Notes under the pieces: generated by a model | Told to the model about the DNA's origin: nothing | Database searches by the model: none | Seen by the model: only the letters and a program-made list of their open reading frames with translations | Translations under genes and position numbers: made by a program | Shown: positions 1-13,430 of the stretch, piece by piece | How positions within the stretch are numbered: position 1 is the stretch's first letter | How the letters are laid out: each line of letters opens with the position of its first letter | Assembly (NCBI GenBank): GCA_037013685.1 | Contig: CM072884.1 | Location: 6,758,001 to 6,822,000, forward strand | Source of the DNA: Acridotheres tristis | Taxonomy: Eukaryota; Chordata; Aves; Passeriformes; Sturnidae | DNA: 64,000 nucleotides | Direction of reading: 5' to 3'

Positions 1-1289
1 GCAAACTCTTCAGAAGGTGAAAAAAAACATTTTATAACTTTCTAACTGTGGAATAAAAGATATTCTCTTGAAGCAGAGGTAAGGATTGTCTAGCTACCTT
101 CCTAACAAGTCAGCACCCTTGTCATCCTCTAGTAAGGCTGAGGCATGGCCATTGAGACATTCCTCAGCCTGTCCCAAGAATTTAATTGATTACTGGAGAG
201 GAACTACTCTGGCTTGGTGTTAGAGGATGCTCTGCTCATCAAACCTGTCAGGACAGGTTTAGAAAGGTAAGGGTAGATAAAACTCTTAGTTGTTATCTCT
301 TCTAACTAATGCATTCATTGAATAAAACCAATATTTTAAAGTTTACCTAAGTTTCTTAATTTTTATTTAATCTGTCTATATGGTAAAAAACTAAAAGCCA
401 TGAAGCCACAGTAGTTCTTTGTATTTATCTTATGCATAAGTTAAACCTTTTGCCACATGCAGAACATGAGAGTGTATGTTTTAACTCTCAAGTATTTTCA
501 TATCCATAGGATAGAATGATCATCTGATTAATGGCTGTAGCATCACATAGCATGATTGTATGTTCCAAGACTTCAGAAAATGTTGATTATTTCTTTCTGT
601 ACATATATGGCATATTAAACACTCAACTTCTTCCTAATGTTCCTTCAAGTATAAACAATGCTACTTTTAATTAAAATAGCATATTAAGGATAAAACTGAG
701 GGCGTAGAGATCAGATATGATTTCCCTTCTGTAGTTATCTTCCAGGCATTATTACTAGGATTTTGTGAGGAAAGAATTAAATAGAAAGTAGGGTTTAGTT
801 TTATTATAAATGTGAATCACATCATTAGGAGATAATACTATATTATTTTTTTGAATTGACAATGAACATGAGCACCTTAACAGGCTCCTTTTGATGCAGT
901 ATTTAAAATGATAAGAGAAGGATGTGTTAGGAATAAAATAGAACTACAGGTGGTGTTTTGGTTTCTCTGTCCCACACTTCAAATACTGAGAATAAATTAA
1001 AGGGTAAAATATTCTACCTGAAGTTTGGAAAATATTTTATTAATTGCTAAAATATTTAATTTCCCTGTTTGATTCTGAATTAGAAACTTCAAATCATAAC
1101 TCAAATATCTCAAAACAGCAAGGTTTTAAGTTAAATGTTAACCGTTGTTTAATCATGAGTCCGCTTCTAAGTAGCGCTAATACTGAGACAGTGAAGTCTT
1201 TCAAATTCCAGCATAAATGAAGAGATTTAATGAACCTTTTTCTCTGGCTTACTGAGGACATTTTTCCATTCTCAGGCTGAGGGTTCACT
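1..1289. other. AT-rich noncoding DNA
   Basis: I see no splice-flanked open frame, recognisable repeat or RNA gene here. The sequence is ordinary AT-rich intergenic or intronic DNA. Short ATG-started frames exist but have no codon character or context. Confidence 0.6.
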
Positions 1290-1790
1290 TTATTGTTGGC
1301 ATCACTTGGAGAGCACACGTGGGTGGGTGTCCCTGGCCTCGCCGTGGTGGGCAAGGTCTCAGCACCAGCAGGGTTCTGCTGCTTTGACAAAACCACCTCT
1401 GCGCTCTCCTCCACCCAAGGCTGGGGCTAATTTTAGAAATCAGACAAATGACAGGCAGGGGAGCGTGCTGTCCTCCCTGCTGTGCCAGCGTGGCACTGAT
1501 TCACGGGGACAACAGATGACTTGGCTGAGGCTGGAAGGGAAATAAAAGCGGCAGAGCTGATCAGTGCCGTGAGAGCAGTGCCATGCATCCACTGCAAAAG
1601 CAGCAGCGCTGTATGTCCTGTGGCCTTCACCTCTGACTGCAAACTACCTGCCTGTCTCCTGCTGGGGCTGGAATGTTGGGATTCTTGCCTTCTGCAGGAA
1701 ATTAGGGTCAGCTGAGCTCAGAGCATGGGCATTGTCTGCCCCATGAACTGCCCGTGCAGACAGTGCAGGTGTAACTGATCACCTCCCTGA
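1290..1790. other. GC-richer island in AT-rich DNA, possible regulatory element
   Basis: This block is clearly richer in G and C than the DNA on both sides and keeps several CpGs. It holds a palindromic E-box (CACGTG, 1316-1321) and an imperfect hairpin near its right end: arms 1729-1739 and 1756-1766, 11 bp with one G-T pair. Overlapping short frames are open on both strands, which GC-rich DNA produces easily, so I do not call a protein. It could be an enhancer, an unrecognised noncoding exon or an old insertion. The sequence alone does not separate these. Confidence 0.3.
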
Positions 1791-4700
1791 AAAAACGTGG
1801 TGATCAAAAAACCCGTACAACCAAAACCCTGATCCAGAATTCTTTGTTTGGGAGCTAAAGGGTTGACACTATGCCAGTACTTTGACAAGACTAGGTCTCA
1901 TTAAAGTGATTATTGTCATGTGATGATTAGGGTCAATTACATTTGCAGGCACTCTGAGATGTCTAGCAGCTTATGGGATATAGAAGAACTTATATAGAGC
2001 TAAGCCTTGCTTAATGAAAAAGTAGAGTTCAAAGTAGTGTATAGAGGAATGAAAAGGGCATTTATGCAAGAGACAATAAATTAAAAGAGCTGAAAAGATG
2101 TGAAGATAGATGGAAATAAGTATGTGAATTGCTTCTGAAAAAACAAGATATGGTAGCATCGATATCAATTGTAACAAAACAATTTATGTTTTCAAAATTC
2201 CATTCATATTTATTTTCATCTAGTTGAATGTCTTTTTCTAGTATGAAATATTGCATGTTTTTTCTCAACTGTTCCCTGTAATAAGACATTTGCTATGGTA
2301 TTACAAGATAATAATAACTTTCTCTGACAATGCATCTCTCTCACTCTCCATGTTTTCTGGGTGTTTTATTTGCCCTTTAATATTTTTGACAGGCGGGTTG
2401 AGATCAGAATAGCAAATCTGCATAATTCAAATGAGAAGGTCATGTCCTGCTTCCCCAGAGGGATTGTCCTGCTTGAACTGCATAGATATTTGAAAACCAG
2501 TCCCACTGAGTTGGTGGAAGGACTAAAGGACTTGAACAATGCACAATCACTTCTTTTTCAACAGTCTTGTAAGGAAAACTTTAAAATATGCGGTAACATA
2601 GTAGTGTGTTACACTTAAGTGTTTGTGTACAGTCAGTGAATTAGCAGGGGAGGCTGAAAGTCAAGGCTTTGATCCTAAAGAAATAGGAAGAATGTTGAAA
2701 CAAAATGTTCCTGACTATTTAAATATGTGTTACCAGGGTGAAAAGTCAAAAAAATATTTCCCAATTTTGTGAAGGAGGAGATGATGACAGGCTGAGGATG
2801 GGATGGGCCAAATACAACAGCATCATCTGGCAGATACATCTACTCTGAACATAGGTTCACTGCTGAGCTTCTTTACAGCTCACACTTAATATCCAACATC
2901 TGGGTTAAGCCAGCTGTTCCAAGGCTCTTGGTGTCCACCACAGATGCTGCTGGATGGCAAAATCAAACATATAATATGGGTGAATTAAGTAGCAGGTGCT
3001 ACCTTTTTCTTAAACCCAGCAGTATCAGCTGTATGAATGCTTCCTTTTTGTGCTCCAAGTCAAGCAGAGATTTCCACAATTATTCAAGTAATTTAGGGTT
3101 ATTCCAAAGTATTTCAGATCAGTGTTTGAAAGCACTAGTTGGTGTGTTGATTGCATGCTCCGTTATTTTAATGGGTTGATTCATTTGTTTCTTGGTTACT
3201 TGTAGAGAGTTGTGTTGTGGCAGTGGTGGTAAGATATTGGTGATTGCTGAATTCAGACAAAAATGTGTTTTGATGCTTGGTTTTGTTAAATGCCTGTTCT
3301 TCGCTATATCTGGGGCTATACATGCTTTTTTCTTTATAGTTTCTTTGAATATGAGTATAAATAATAAATTATCATTAATAAATTAGCAGGAGTTGACAAA
3401 AGAGTAAGTGCAAATGATGGATTTCTATGTAGCCCACAGAGTGTAATTCTGGATCCATTGAAATAAATGACAGAAGTAATTCTTAAATGGAAACAGTTTT
3501 ATAAAAATGTTTCATTATATTAACTTGACATAAAACTAACATTGACTTAAGCCTTCCGTCACTGAGTTGAATTGAAATTAATGTGCGTTAGAATAGAAAA
3601 AAAATCTCTGTTGAAAAAAAAGATTCCTTCAGTTGAAATTATTGATGTGATCTCATGCATTTTATGGGTTATGCTTATGTAACACATTACCAGTAGAAAC
3701 AGAGGTGATGGAATGGCCATCAAAGTTATTAGGGTGCTGTTTGTTTTATTGCTCTGAGTAGATTGGTTGATTTCAGAATAACACAAGTTAATGGAGCTGC
3801 TAGTGTAAGTACAGTGAGCATGATTTAGTCCTTGACATATACATATTTATGTATTGTTGTGTTGTGGGGCACTTCTTCAAGCCATGATTGTTCTATTAAG
3901 TCCTTGCATTCACTTGAATTTTTCACATGCTGTTTCTTATTTACAAAGTGCTATCCAGGCCTTGCAAGACCTAATGAATTTTTAATTGTGAGCCAATGAT
4001 ACAGGTTTCTGCAAACATTCTGGAATCATCTATCATTAAATACATTTTGCAAAACAATTTTCTTTTGCTTGCTTAAATCTTACCTCCCTCTTTCCATCTT
4101 ATCATTTGACTTCATTAAAATATAAGACATAAGTTGCTCAGCTTTTGAATGCCCTCTGTATTATCAAAATTCTGACTGAATGCTTATTTACATACAGTCA
4201 AATTTCAAGCTGATTGCCATCTCTTTATGTGGCTGGAAAAACATTAGCACATATGAATGTTACTCTTTTGACTCATTTGTCTTCATATTATTTCCTAGAA
4301 AAATGCACATAGATGTTATGTGAATAAAAAATGGACTTGTTTCTCTACATTGTTTAATTTGTAATGAAAATCTAATCTTCCATACTGGCTTCACCATTCT
4401 ACCTTAAAAAAATAGATTTGTTTTGTTTTGTTTTTGTTATCAAAAATATCTTTATATGAAAAAATATTTTTGATGAGCAGTGGTGTTAGAGAAACTTGCA
4501 CTTTGCTCTATTAATGTTTTTTTGCTATTGCTCAAGTAAGGTGTACTTGTATTGCATTTTATACCTCAGATTCTGGGCAGCATATGTGACCATCTAAAGC
4601 TTCTTCTTATATTTTGAAAGAACAATTAAACCTACCAAATTTGGACTGTAAGATAAGCATGTATATTCATGGTTAGGACTATAAAAGCCATTTATAAGAA

Positions 4701-7700
4701 ATAAGACATTACTTCAGAAATTTTGGCAAAATGTAAGTTAAAGAAAAGAAGTAATTTTTTTTAACCATAATAGTGCAGTGAAAAGTGATACTGTTACCAG
4801 TGGGAAATTATAGTTTTTTAATAAATTTCATTGATTTTTAAATTTTTATATAGAACCATTGCTCCAATGTACATTCCTTAAGCCCTTTTCAAATAGAGAA
4901 GCATGAGAACACAATTTAACTCTGTTATCAGCCTTCCCAAATGAAAATATTAGCCTGTGAGTTCTTGGCATTGACAGGAAATAAAACATAATAATTTTGT
5001 TCTTTCGAGATTATCAGAAAATTTCATAACTAGAGCAGAGATAGAATTAGAAATTGTTTAATGTTTGAGAGAAAAATTGGTACCATCCATTATTTAATGA
5101 AGGCTATAATTCAGAGTTTCTCAGAACAATAAAATAAGAGTCAAGGAATGTAGTCAGTTATTTCCTCTTCTATGTGAGTCATGGTGTTTCTGATTTGTTG
5201 GAATGATGGTACAGAATCCTCTTTGCAGCTCAAAGTGCATGGTCTCATACTCATAATATTGACCAACGTAGATTAAGGTGCCTGTCAAACACATCAGCAG
5301 TTTGGCTTTCCTGAATCGTTATAAAAATTGTGTGAAATAAATGATCCATTGATATTTAGGAGGCTAACTTGTAGAGCAATGTGATGGGGTGTAGAAACTT
5401 TTGGGCAAAGGCTTTTTTTGTAGCCCATATTCCCCTTTCAGGTCTGTCTGATGCCCGAGTGCAGCCAGCAGGTGCAATTCCATGGTATAATAGTGAGGAT
5501 ATGGAATTTAAAAATCCTGCTTTGGAATACACTTAAGGAAGTTCAGCAGAGGACCTCAATGCCTGAAGGGACATTTCCTGTGGGTACTCAGCCTGTACTC
5601 CAAGGCTTTGTCCATCTTTTAAGGGAGAATCCTCATGTGTTCTCAGCTGGGTATTACCTTTGACAAAAAAAAAAAAAAAGAGGGGACAATACAAAAAAAA
5701 ATATATTTGTTCATGCAAGACAAGGAAATAATTTCAGGTATGAATGATAACTGCTTATTTAGACATCTTCCTTCTTTACTTAGGCTAACTGCAAGATCTT
5801 CTAAATTTCAACCTAAATCCAAGATTAAGGCGGGTTTCAAGCTCCAGAGGTTCACTGAGGTCTGCACCTTTTCGTGGGCAGCTCTTGTATCCTTGGCACT
5901 CTGAAAATCTTGCCATGTATCACAACACAGATTGAAAATGTCTTTTTTTTCTTCTGTGTTCATGAGTCCACATAGAAAAAAGTTTATGTGCTATTCAGAA
6001 TAATTGAAAAAGAAGACCTCTCCAATTTACAATGTTGTCTGAATTGTGTTTTGAAGATATCAGCCCTTGAAGAACATAATTCTTTCTTTTCACAAAATTG
6101 GTAACCCACCCAATGAAAATCCTAAATGACTTAAAATCTTTTGTGAGCAAAGGGATTTGCCCATAGAATAGTAGTATTGATTTCATCCCCTTTGTTTCTC
6201 ACTATAGATTACCTTTTATAGCATGTGCTAATAGATATTTTGGTGGAAATCCACTGAAGTACGTGGGGTTTTGACTTTAAATCAGTGTTTGAAATATCTA
6301 CTGTGTACCTGGAAATTTCACTGTGGAAATGGCCAGTGGATTCCTGCTTAATTAAGTCAACAAGACTCATAAAAGCAGACACAGGGTTAATTAATAAAAC
6401 CTCTTAACTGTTATCTCTCTCTTGAGAAAATACTTCAGATTGGACCATGCCCTTGTGAGTCTGCAATAGTGAGAGCTACAGTATTGCATTGAGAAAACCC
6501 TCTCTTACTTTACATAACATTTAAAACCAGTTCCTATAGATGTCAAGGTGTAGCTGAAATTCAATTAAGGTTAAAATATACTGTCCTTTGAAATATGTCT
6601 TCAGCATTTTTGACTAGCTGTAACATTTAATTTTATTTTTAAGAATATAAAAGGATGGTATTTTTCAAATGCTTGAAATTTGGGGAAAAAACTGAAAATG
6701 GTTGCCTTTTCAGAAAACTTTCTTCAGCCTTTTCACTTAGCCTTTTAGAAAGGGCAGGGTTATGCAAACTCAAGATACAAATAACAAGACACAGTAGGAA
6801 TAATCTTCCAGAAGGTAAGGAGGGGGATATACTCAGCTCCACATTCTTTATTTAATGAGGTGATTATTTGTCTTTTCCCTAAATAAGAAAATCTATTCTG
6901 GAGAAAAAGCTACATTTTAATATATTAGGTAAAAAATTTGACTGACACTCTGTAAAATGTGAGGAATAGTAACTAAAAGCTATAAATGACACATTTTTTT
7001 TCCCTACCCAGACTTAATACAAAATTCAGTGTTTACATCAGAGCTTTAGAAGTATTTATACAAGTTATTTGGATGAGGGGTCTGAAATGAAGGGGAACAA
7101 AAAAAAAAACTCCAAAGAGAACAGTTGATTGCATAATGGCATGAGTAAGTATCTCAATATTATGCAAATAAGATTTGCTGTAGGTGACTACAGAATAATT
7201 ATTCTAGTGCTAAAATTGGTGATGACAACTGTGTTTTTCAGGAATTTGACTTCAAATCTTGGCTCTTGGGGTTGACCTAGTGTAAGTGGTAACTAGTGAC
7301 AAAAAATCTTCACCATTAGGTAAATGTTCTGCTATGGAGGGACTCTAAAGCAATAAATTGTGCCAATACACATCCATGTCAGGGATTCTGTGAATTAATA
7401 GACTGCTTCAGTAATTTAACAACATGGATAAAGGTCCATCTGTGAAAAATGACGGCAACATGAAGAAAATCTAAAGAACAAGAAGTGTAGCACAAATAAC
7501 TTGTGATAGTGTGAATCTCAAAACAGTAGGACTATTTTATTGCAGAGAAGTCTGTGTTGCAAATTCTAATAGCAAGAGAAATGAAGCTGTAGTAGACACA
7601 TGAAGATTTAGCAGGTGGAAACCATAATATGCCAAGGGATATTTTTCTTGTTTTCAGAACGCCCACACTCCTAGTAACTGATATTAATGTTACATTTCTA

Positions 7701-9359
7701 TATGCAGAAAAAAAAAATGACTTCGGAAGGATTTGTCTGAAAATTCGTTGCCTTTCTGCTGTCTTTTCTGATATTACCTACATGCTATATTTTGAAAATA
7801 AATAGTCTGTATGACAGAATCTGAATTTTTCAACATACTAGTAATAATGTAGCAGTATCACTATGAAAGTAATGGTTTGATGTTTCCATGTTATTAAACT
7901 TCAATTTAGTTCTTCTAAGCAAAAAATGCCAAAATTCTCCACATATTTAAAGCTTGAACACTTAAAAAATACCTTATTGATGAACAGCACTGGTGGATTA
8001 GATCTTTTAACCAAATTTAATGACATGTGGAGAACTTTGAATAATTAATTTTATTGCATTTTAAATTACTCATATAATTTTTATTATTAATATTTTGTGG
8101 TTTCAGAAATTATATTTTATAACACAGCAATATTAATAGATTTCTTAACCTAGACTAAATGAATGTTTGTGCTGGATAGTTCTATTTAGCAAAACTCAAA
8201 TCTCAGAACTATTTTTTTTTTTTTTAGCTAGTCTAAAATATTTTTGTAATATACTCTAGCTTGGATTTATATGGCTTAATGAACACCCACTTTTCTCAAC
8301 AGGTTTGCAGCTTTTTTTAAGGTTGCACTCCTGCCATGCAGTTCCCCTTGAGCTTCAATTTGGGACATTTGGAGAGAACTGCAGAGATTCTGTTTAGGGA
8401 AGGATTTCCAGATGCATCTTTTCCTTTGTTATTTCTCTAGGTATGTGGAACCAGTCCTGTGAAATGCTGTGTGTTTCTTAATTTCAGTGGGAATTGACAG
8501 TGTAATGCAGAGTGCAAGAAGGCTCAGAAGTACCTCCTAAAACAATGGATGGAGAAGAAAACCTCAGATTAATCCAGAGGTCCTGTGACTTGTCTGTATG
8601 AGTCAAGTGTTCTAAAAGTAAAAGCAGAAAAAACCACATCTTTACAGGTAACACCAGGTGTTTCCCAGTTGGCTAAATTATCCAGTTTCCTTTTACCCAA
8701 GTGTAGTGTTTCTACTTACCTCAGTATGTTGGAGATAACAATGTTACAGATAAACTATGCTTTTCCTGATTTATAGCAATATTCGCTATTTTCCCAGTGT
8801 TCACTCAAAATGGCTCAAGTGGACTACACTGTATTAAAAAATCTTTTTGAATGCTTAATTTTATCTTAATTTTGTCCATCTCAAATTAAAACAAAGAAAA
8901 TATCTGAAAAAAAAAAGTAACAACAATGGTTTAAAATACTAAAAGTTTTACTCCAGTGACCCCTGGAGAGTCACAAGGACCTTCATGAATCTCAGATTTT
9001 TGAGGGAGATTTATCTTGTATTCCTGTATGTGTTTCATTTAAAAGATGCATGCTGTGTGACAGGGGTGGAGAACCACAATATTTTTTCCAGTTAATTTTA
9101 AACCTCTGAGAAGGTTTTAGCTGTTTTATTTTCCAGGTGCTTGAAAATCTTTGTGTTAGTCAGTTTGGGTACATGACTAGGTACAGTCATGGGACTGAAA
9201 ATGAGTTTTGATTATGTACTCAAAGCAATGTCACGACACAGGGCTGGTGATTGCTTAGTACTGTTATGGTATAAGAAAGGATCATCCTCATCAGTGAACT
9301 GATGAATAGGATAATTCAAGGAAGAATTGACATTACTTGAGGTCAAAATGGTGAAATGT
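1791..9359. other. AT-rich noncoding DNA with short homopolymer runs
   Basis: I see no credible gene. The stretch contains short runs such as poly(A) at 5665-5679 and poly(T) near 8212-8225. No CR1 or LTR landmark was recognised. Small frames, for example at 2361-2618 and 2928-3179, lack splice context and resemble chance frames. Confidence 0.55.
5665..5679. repeat. poly(A) run
   Basis: A simple run of 15 A, followed after a short GC-containing gap by a second short A run near 5693-5701. No retroposed body or target-site duplication was recognised beside it. Confidence 0.85.
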
Positions 9360-9625
9360 TCTTCAATAGAATTATAACCACATGAGAGAATTTTGGAGAA
9401 TGAATAAAGGTCATTTGGTCCATCAAGACATATTCTTTTTAGTAGACTGTTTCCCCGAGGATGTTATCTAATTGTTTCTTGAATGACACTGGTGCTGTTT
9501 GCCTCTACAACTTTGCCTGCAGGCTATTCTAAGTATTTATCCTTTTCTGCATGAAAAGGTGCTTTCTGATAGATATGCTGTTGTGGTTTTTTAAATTTCC
9601 AGTTAAATTCTCTTCTCCTATAATC
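9360..9625 (-). mobile_element. Old CR1-type LINE 3' fragment, antisense
   Basis: Read on the plus strand, the left edge resembles the reverse complement of a CR1 3' end: an imperfect 'atagaattata' stretch, then the 'aaggtcatttggtccatc' stretch. After it comes the usual reverse-complement CR1-family 3' UTR text about a weakly conserved 'tctacaactttgcctgcagg' block and 'ctgcatgaaaagg'. The element therefore points to the minus strand with its 3' end near 9360. It is strongly diverged, so it is an old 5'-truncated copy, perhaps of an ancient amniote CR1/L3-like subfamily. No reverse transcriptase frame remains. Assignment is by motif memory, not alignment. Confidence 0.65.
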
Positions 9626-11901
9626 TATGTTGGAATGGAAATAATAACCTGAATTGGCATGATCTGTGGCAGTTAAGAATTTACATGCTTCAAAAGAGAC
9701 AGTTCTACCCTGTCCTTAAAATTAGATGCCCAGATTTATAATCTAAGTAACCACAACTGCATATCAAATGGTGGCAGTGAAGATTTCACATCAGAATTAG
9801 TCTTATTTCCCTGAATGCTGTTATATGATGTTGTTGATGCTGTGTCCCCCACAGACCAAAAACCTGTCCAATACAGAACATCTGGTGACACTTGATGTCT
9901 TGTTCAACAGCAGCTAAAGGGAAGACAAATGTGGGATGTACTTTAAACTTATTTCGACAGGCAGAAAAAAGAGAGGCAATAGCTGGGGACATGACAGCAA
10001 GAGTTCACTAACTCCTCCTTTGTTCCTTTTTAAAAACAACTTAGTCTTACTTTAGTTTTGGGAGATTTAAAAGATAAATCAGATTGTCTACACTGCCTAA
10101 CTTTTAACAGTATCAAACCTAGGTTACTGGTCTTAAAGGAGGGGTGCCATATCTTCCTGAATCTTTACAGTTTTTGTCCAGCACTGGCCAGAGAAGCCAA
10201 GCAGCTGATTAGGCAATTCAGTCACAGTCCTATTCATATGGGCTTTTATTTACTGTGTCAGGCTCCAGAAAATCAGCCAAGACAGTGTTTAGCTGGGTGT
10301 AGCATAAACTACTGTAGCAGCAACAGCATCATGGTCTCCATGCCATATTTCCTTTTTGTCTGGAGACAGAGAAATTAAAGCTTCTTCTTCTCACCCCTTC
10401 CCATTCAACCACCCTGCTCTAGTTCCATCCATAACTAATTCTTCAGTTGCAGACTCCTTACTGGGCTTCAGATGGTCCAAGTCTACAACTCAACAAAAAC
10501 AACAAGAAAAATCAATTTTTCTCCCACTTCTGAGAAACTGCTTGAACCTTCATACTGAAAACAGACACGCAACACCATAAAATCTCCTGTGTCAGACCCT
10601 GCTAGCACTCTTCTTCCAGCAGCTTGGATTTCAGATTAGTTGAGGGCCTGTAATATCAACTTACAGACTTGAGAGCCAGGTTGCATATCATGATGAGCTG
10701 CACACGTTTTAGGAAAGAAAATCTGACTGCCATCAGTTAAGCACTAAGATATTGCTGTGAACAGATTATGTGGAAAACTTTATGGAAATTCAACAAGTGC
10801 CTCCACCCTGGCTCTGAGCCATAGACATTGATCCTCAGTGGAAGGTCTATAAAAATCAAGTCCTACTACTCATGGACAGAGTTGTGTAAGGGGAGCAAAC
10901 AGATGTCAAAATAGCAATAGAACATGTTTGTTTAGAGGATTTAAAAAGACCAGGCTTTAGGGAGGACTTAGACATTTCTAGGAATTTATTTATATTTTTC
11001 ATTTCTATTCTTTAAAACAGAATGATCATTATACCTCCTTGCTTTATGCTGGATAAACAGCACTCAAAACAAGGTCTTCAATTTGTAAAAAATGAAAAAG
11101 CAAGAAAAAATCATGACTGGTTTCCAGTCCTGAAGGAGAATTCCTTCCCTGACTATGAATGTTTGTATTAACTAGTTTTCCAACATGCGTTCCAGATAAG
11201 ACAGCTTCAAGCTATTCTGAATAACCATTTCACTGAAGTGATTTCAGACACACAAAATCTCTGATGAGACTCTCTTATCCCTCATTGAACAGCAAGAACA
11301 GCCACGATAATTATTTCAAATCATTGTTACATGGGAAGAACAGAGATCCATTAATACATCCGTGGCAGAATTTGTGCTGTCTTTAATCATCTATTTAGCC
11401 TAGAATGCCCTGCAATATTGCAAAGCATCTTGTAATGTACTGGTCACAAAATATTCATCTGAACAGTGTGAGTCTTGCATACCAGTGCCTATTTCTGATT
11501 GTGGGAAGCTGACCTTCCTTCATTGCCAGTAATGAATGTGGACATGGGTTAGAGTTTGTGTCAGAACATGTCTGTAGAACAAACTGATTACAAATTATAA
11601 TGGCATTGACTTTAATTTATGCTGCCATCATAGTAGGCCTATGCTTGATGGGAAAATCCCTTCTAGCTTAAAACTAAGGATGATGATAAACAGTCTTAAC
11701 CAGCGTCTTGAGGTTAACATAGAAGTTGACTTGTACCACACAATCTTCTTATCCCACCTATATTAAAATCTAGGGAGTCCCAAAGACAAGGTAGTTTACA
11801 GATACCCTGCCAGAGCTTTCTCAGTGAAACCATTATCACTAGGTGTAAAACACAACTGGTTTAAAAAGAGAGAAAAACTGAATATTACACAACATTGTTC
11901 C

Positions 11902-11918
11902 TTTTTTTTTTTTTTTTT
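11902..11918. repeat. poly(T) run
   Basis: A simple run of 17 T in AT-rich DNA, with no recognisable retroposed body next to it. Confidence 0.85.
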
Positions 11919-12127
11919 AATTATAAAATAATGTGAAATAACAAGAGTAATTCTTTTTTTCCGGCTAGTGTAACTCAGTGAAATTAAATTTGCAGAAATT
12001 TCTTTACTGTTGTAAGAAAGAAAGAAAAAAAGAATTATGAAAAATACAAAATGGATAAATCTGTGCAGTTCATTCCAGCAGAGATTAAATGCTCAATGTG
12101 ATTTTTAAACTTATTTTATTTTATTAG

Positions 12128-12177
12128 GCTTCAGGTTAGCAGAGACTCTTTTATAAAAACCTGAAGCTGATTTTGTC
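12128..12177. repeat. Spaced 10-bp inverted repeat
   Basis: The arms gcttcaggtt (12128-12137) and aacctgaagc (12168-12177) are perfect reverse complements separated by 30 bp. This could be a remnant of terminal inverted repeats or chance. No transposase or target-site duplication is visible. Confidence 0.6.
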
Positions 12178-13104
12178 TAAGCTCTAAATTAGTATCATAG
12201 CATGAGACACATGGTTTTAGTTTATTACTATATTTTCAAGATACTTCTATATTTGCCTAGGAGAGGGTAACTGAATTTCAGTAAATCAGCATTTCACATA
12301 TATCTAGAGGCCATGTTTTAACTGGATATGCATTCTGTTTAGCCATATTAACAAGGTTTGCTTTCACAGGTGTAAAACAGGGTCAGTTATGCTAATAAAC
12401 CCAGGAATTATTCCCCTGTGAAGACCAAAACACTGCCAGAAGCAAAGAAATTGATAAGACTTAGCCAGAAATTGAATATGACATGTTTTTTGCATCCTGG
12501 AGTGATGCATTGAACTTACTTGTTTTTCTTGAAGTCTAAATATTTAGTCTCTTAATTCACTTAAATACAATCCCTTATTTTCTTAAATTTGACTTTGTTT
12601 TGAGCTAAAGTTAAAAGAGAAATGCTACTTCAGAATAAGATTCTTTTTAGTTCATTCAAGAGAATTGCGATTTTACTGTTTTTAATGGCTGCTTTGTTTT
12701 ATAAAATACATTTATGTTCACACATCACAAGGATTTGTAACAAGTTACCTCACTTAACAGTAATGTTTAATTTTGTATCCTTTTACCTTCAGGAAGAGTG
12801 GAACAACTAGTGCAGATTTCAGTCTGCCTAAAATAATATTCTCTGCTGGATGGAGCAGATTATTACAAGGTAATTTAAAATATATATAGAAAGTGGGGAA
12901 AAGTTGTTTACAGCAAATGCATTTGTTAACCCTCTGATAATTGCCTACAGTGTTTTGAAGATGTAAACACAAATATGCCATATGAATTTATGCATGAATT
13001 TCATCTAAGAATATCTCAGACTTGTCCTAATAACCAGAAATACATTTTCTAAAGCAAATTGTTATCTGGGAATAAATTGCATGTTGGCTTCATCCTTCCT
13101 CCCA

Positions 13105-13133
13105 CAGTCGCTTGTATACAACCAGTCGCTTGT
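13105..13133. repeat. 11-bp direct repeat pair
   Basis: The word cagtcgcttgt occurs at 13105-13115 and again at 13123-13133. It lies just upstream of the poly(T) run, and the most economical explanation is a local duplication. Confidence 0.7.
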
Positions 13134-13151
13134 TCTTTCTGCTTTTCTCAT

Positions 13152-13154
<3 letters not shown>

Positions 13155-13182
<28 letters not shown>
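13155..13182. repeat. poly(T) run, 28 T
   Basis: An uninterrupted T run that directly abuts the GC-rich block to its right. On the minus strand it reads as a poly(A) tail following that block. Confidence 0.9.
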
Positions 13183-13430
13183 GAGCAAACACATCTAACA
13201 GCTGTGGAAACAAACAGGGCATACTTGGCAAAAGCAGGGAGCAGATGCCAAACTCTGCAGTGCTTGTTCTCACAGCATCAGGCGGGGCTGCTGCTAACTC
13301 CTTGGTGTCACCTCTGCTGGCTCCTTCTCCAGCTTGGCTGCTGGCTGGCAGCAGAAGGTGCATCTGGAGATGCTGTCAAGGTCCTGAAGCTGTGGGGCCG
13401 CCTTGGCTCCCCTGTCCATATTTCTCTTTT
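13183..13430 (-). other. GC-rich block followed by poly(A) on the minus strand, possible retrocopy
   Basis: The segment is much richer in G and C than its surroundings and ends exactly at the poly(T) run, so on the minus strand it looks like a transcript with a poly(A) tail. A minus-strand frame runs open across it, but I recognise no protein. No AATAAA precedes the tail and I could not find convincing target-site duplications. A processed retrocopy of an unknown RNA is possible; so is a GC-rich segment that happens to adjoin a homopolymer. Confidence 0.25.

Larger units (their letters stand above)
9626..13104. other. AT-rich noncoding DNA
   Basis: No gene is supported. It holds a poly(T) run at 11902-11918, a short (GAAA)-like patch near 12014-12033 and a spaced inverted repeat at 12128-12177. 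A 106-codon frame at 10058-10378 has no splice signals or recognisable domain, and I treat it as chance. Confidence 0.5.
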
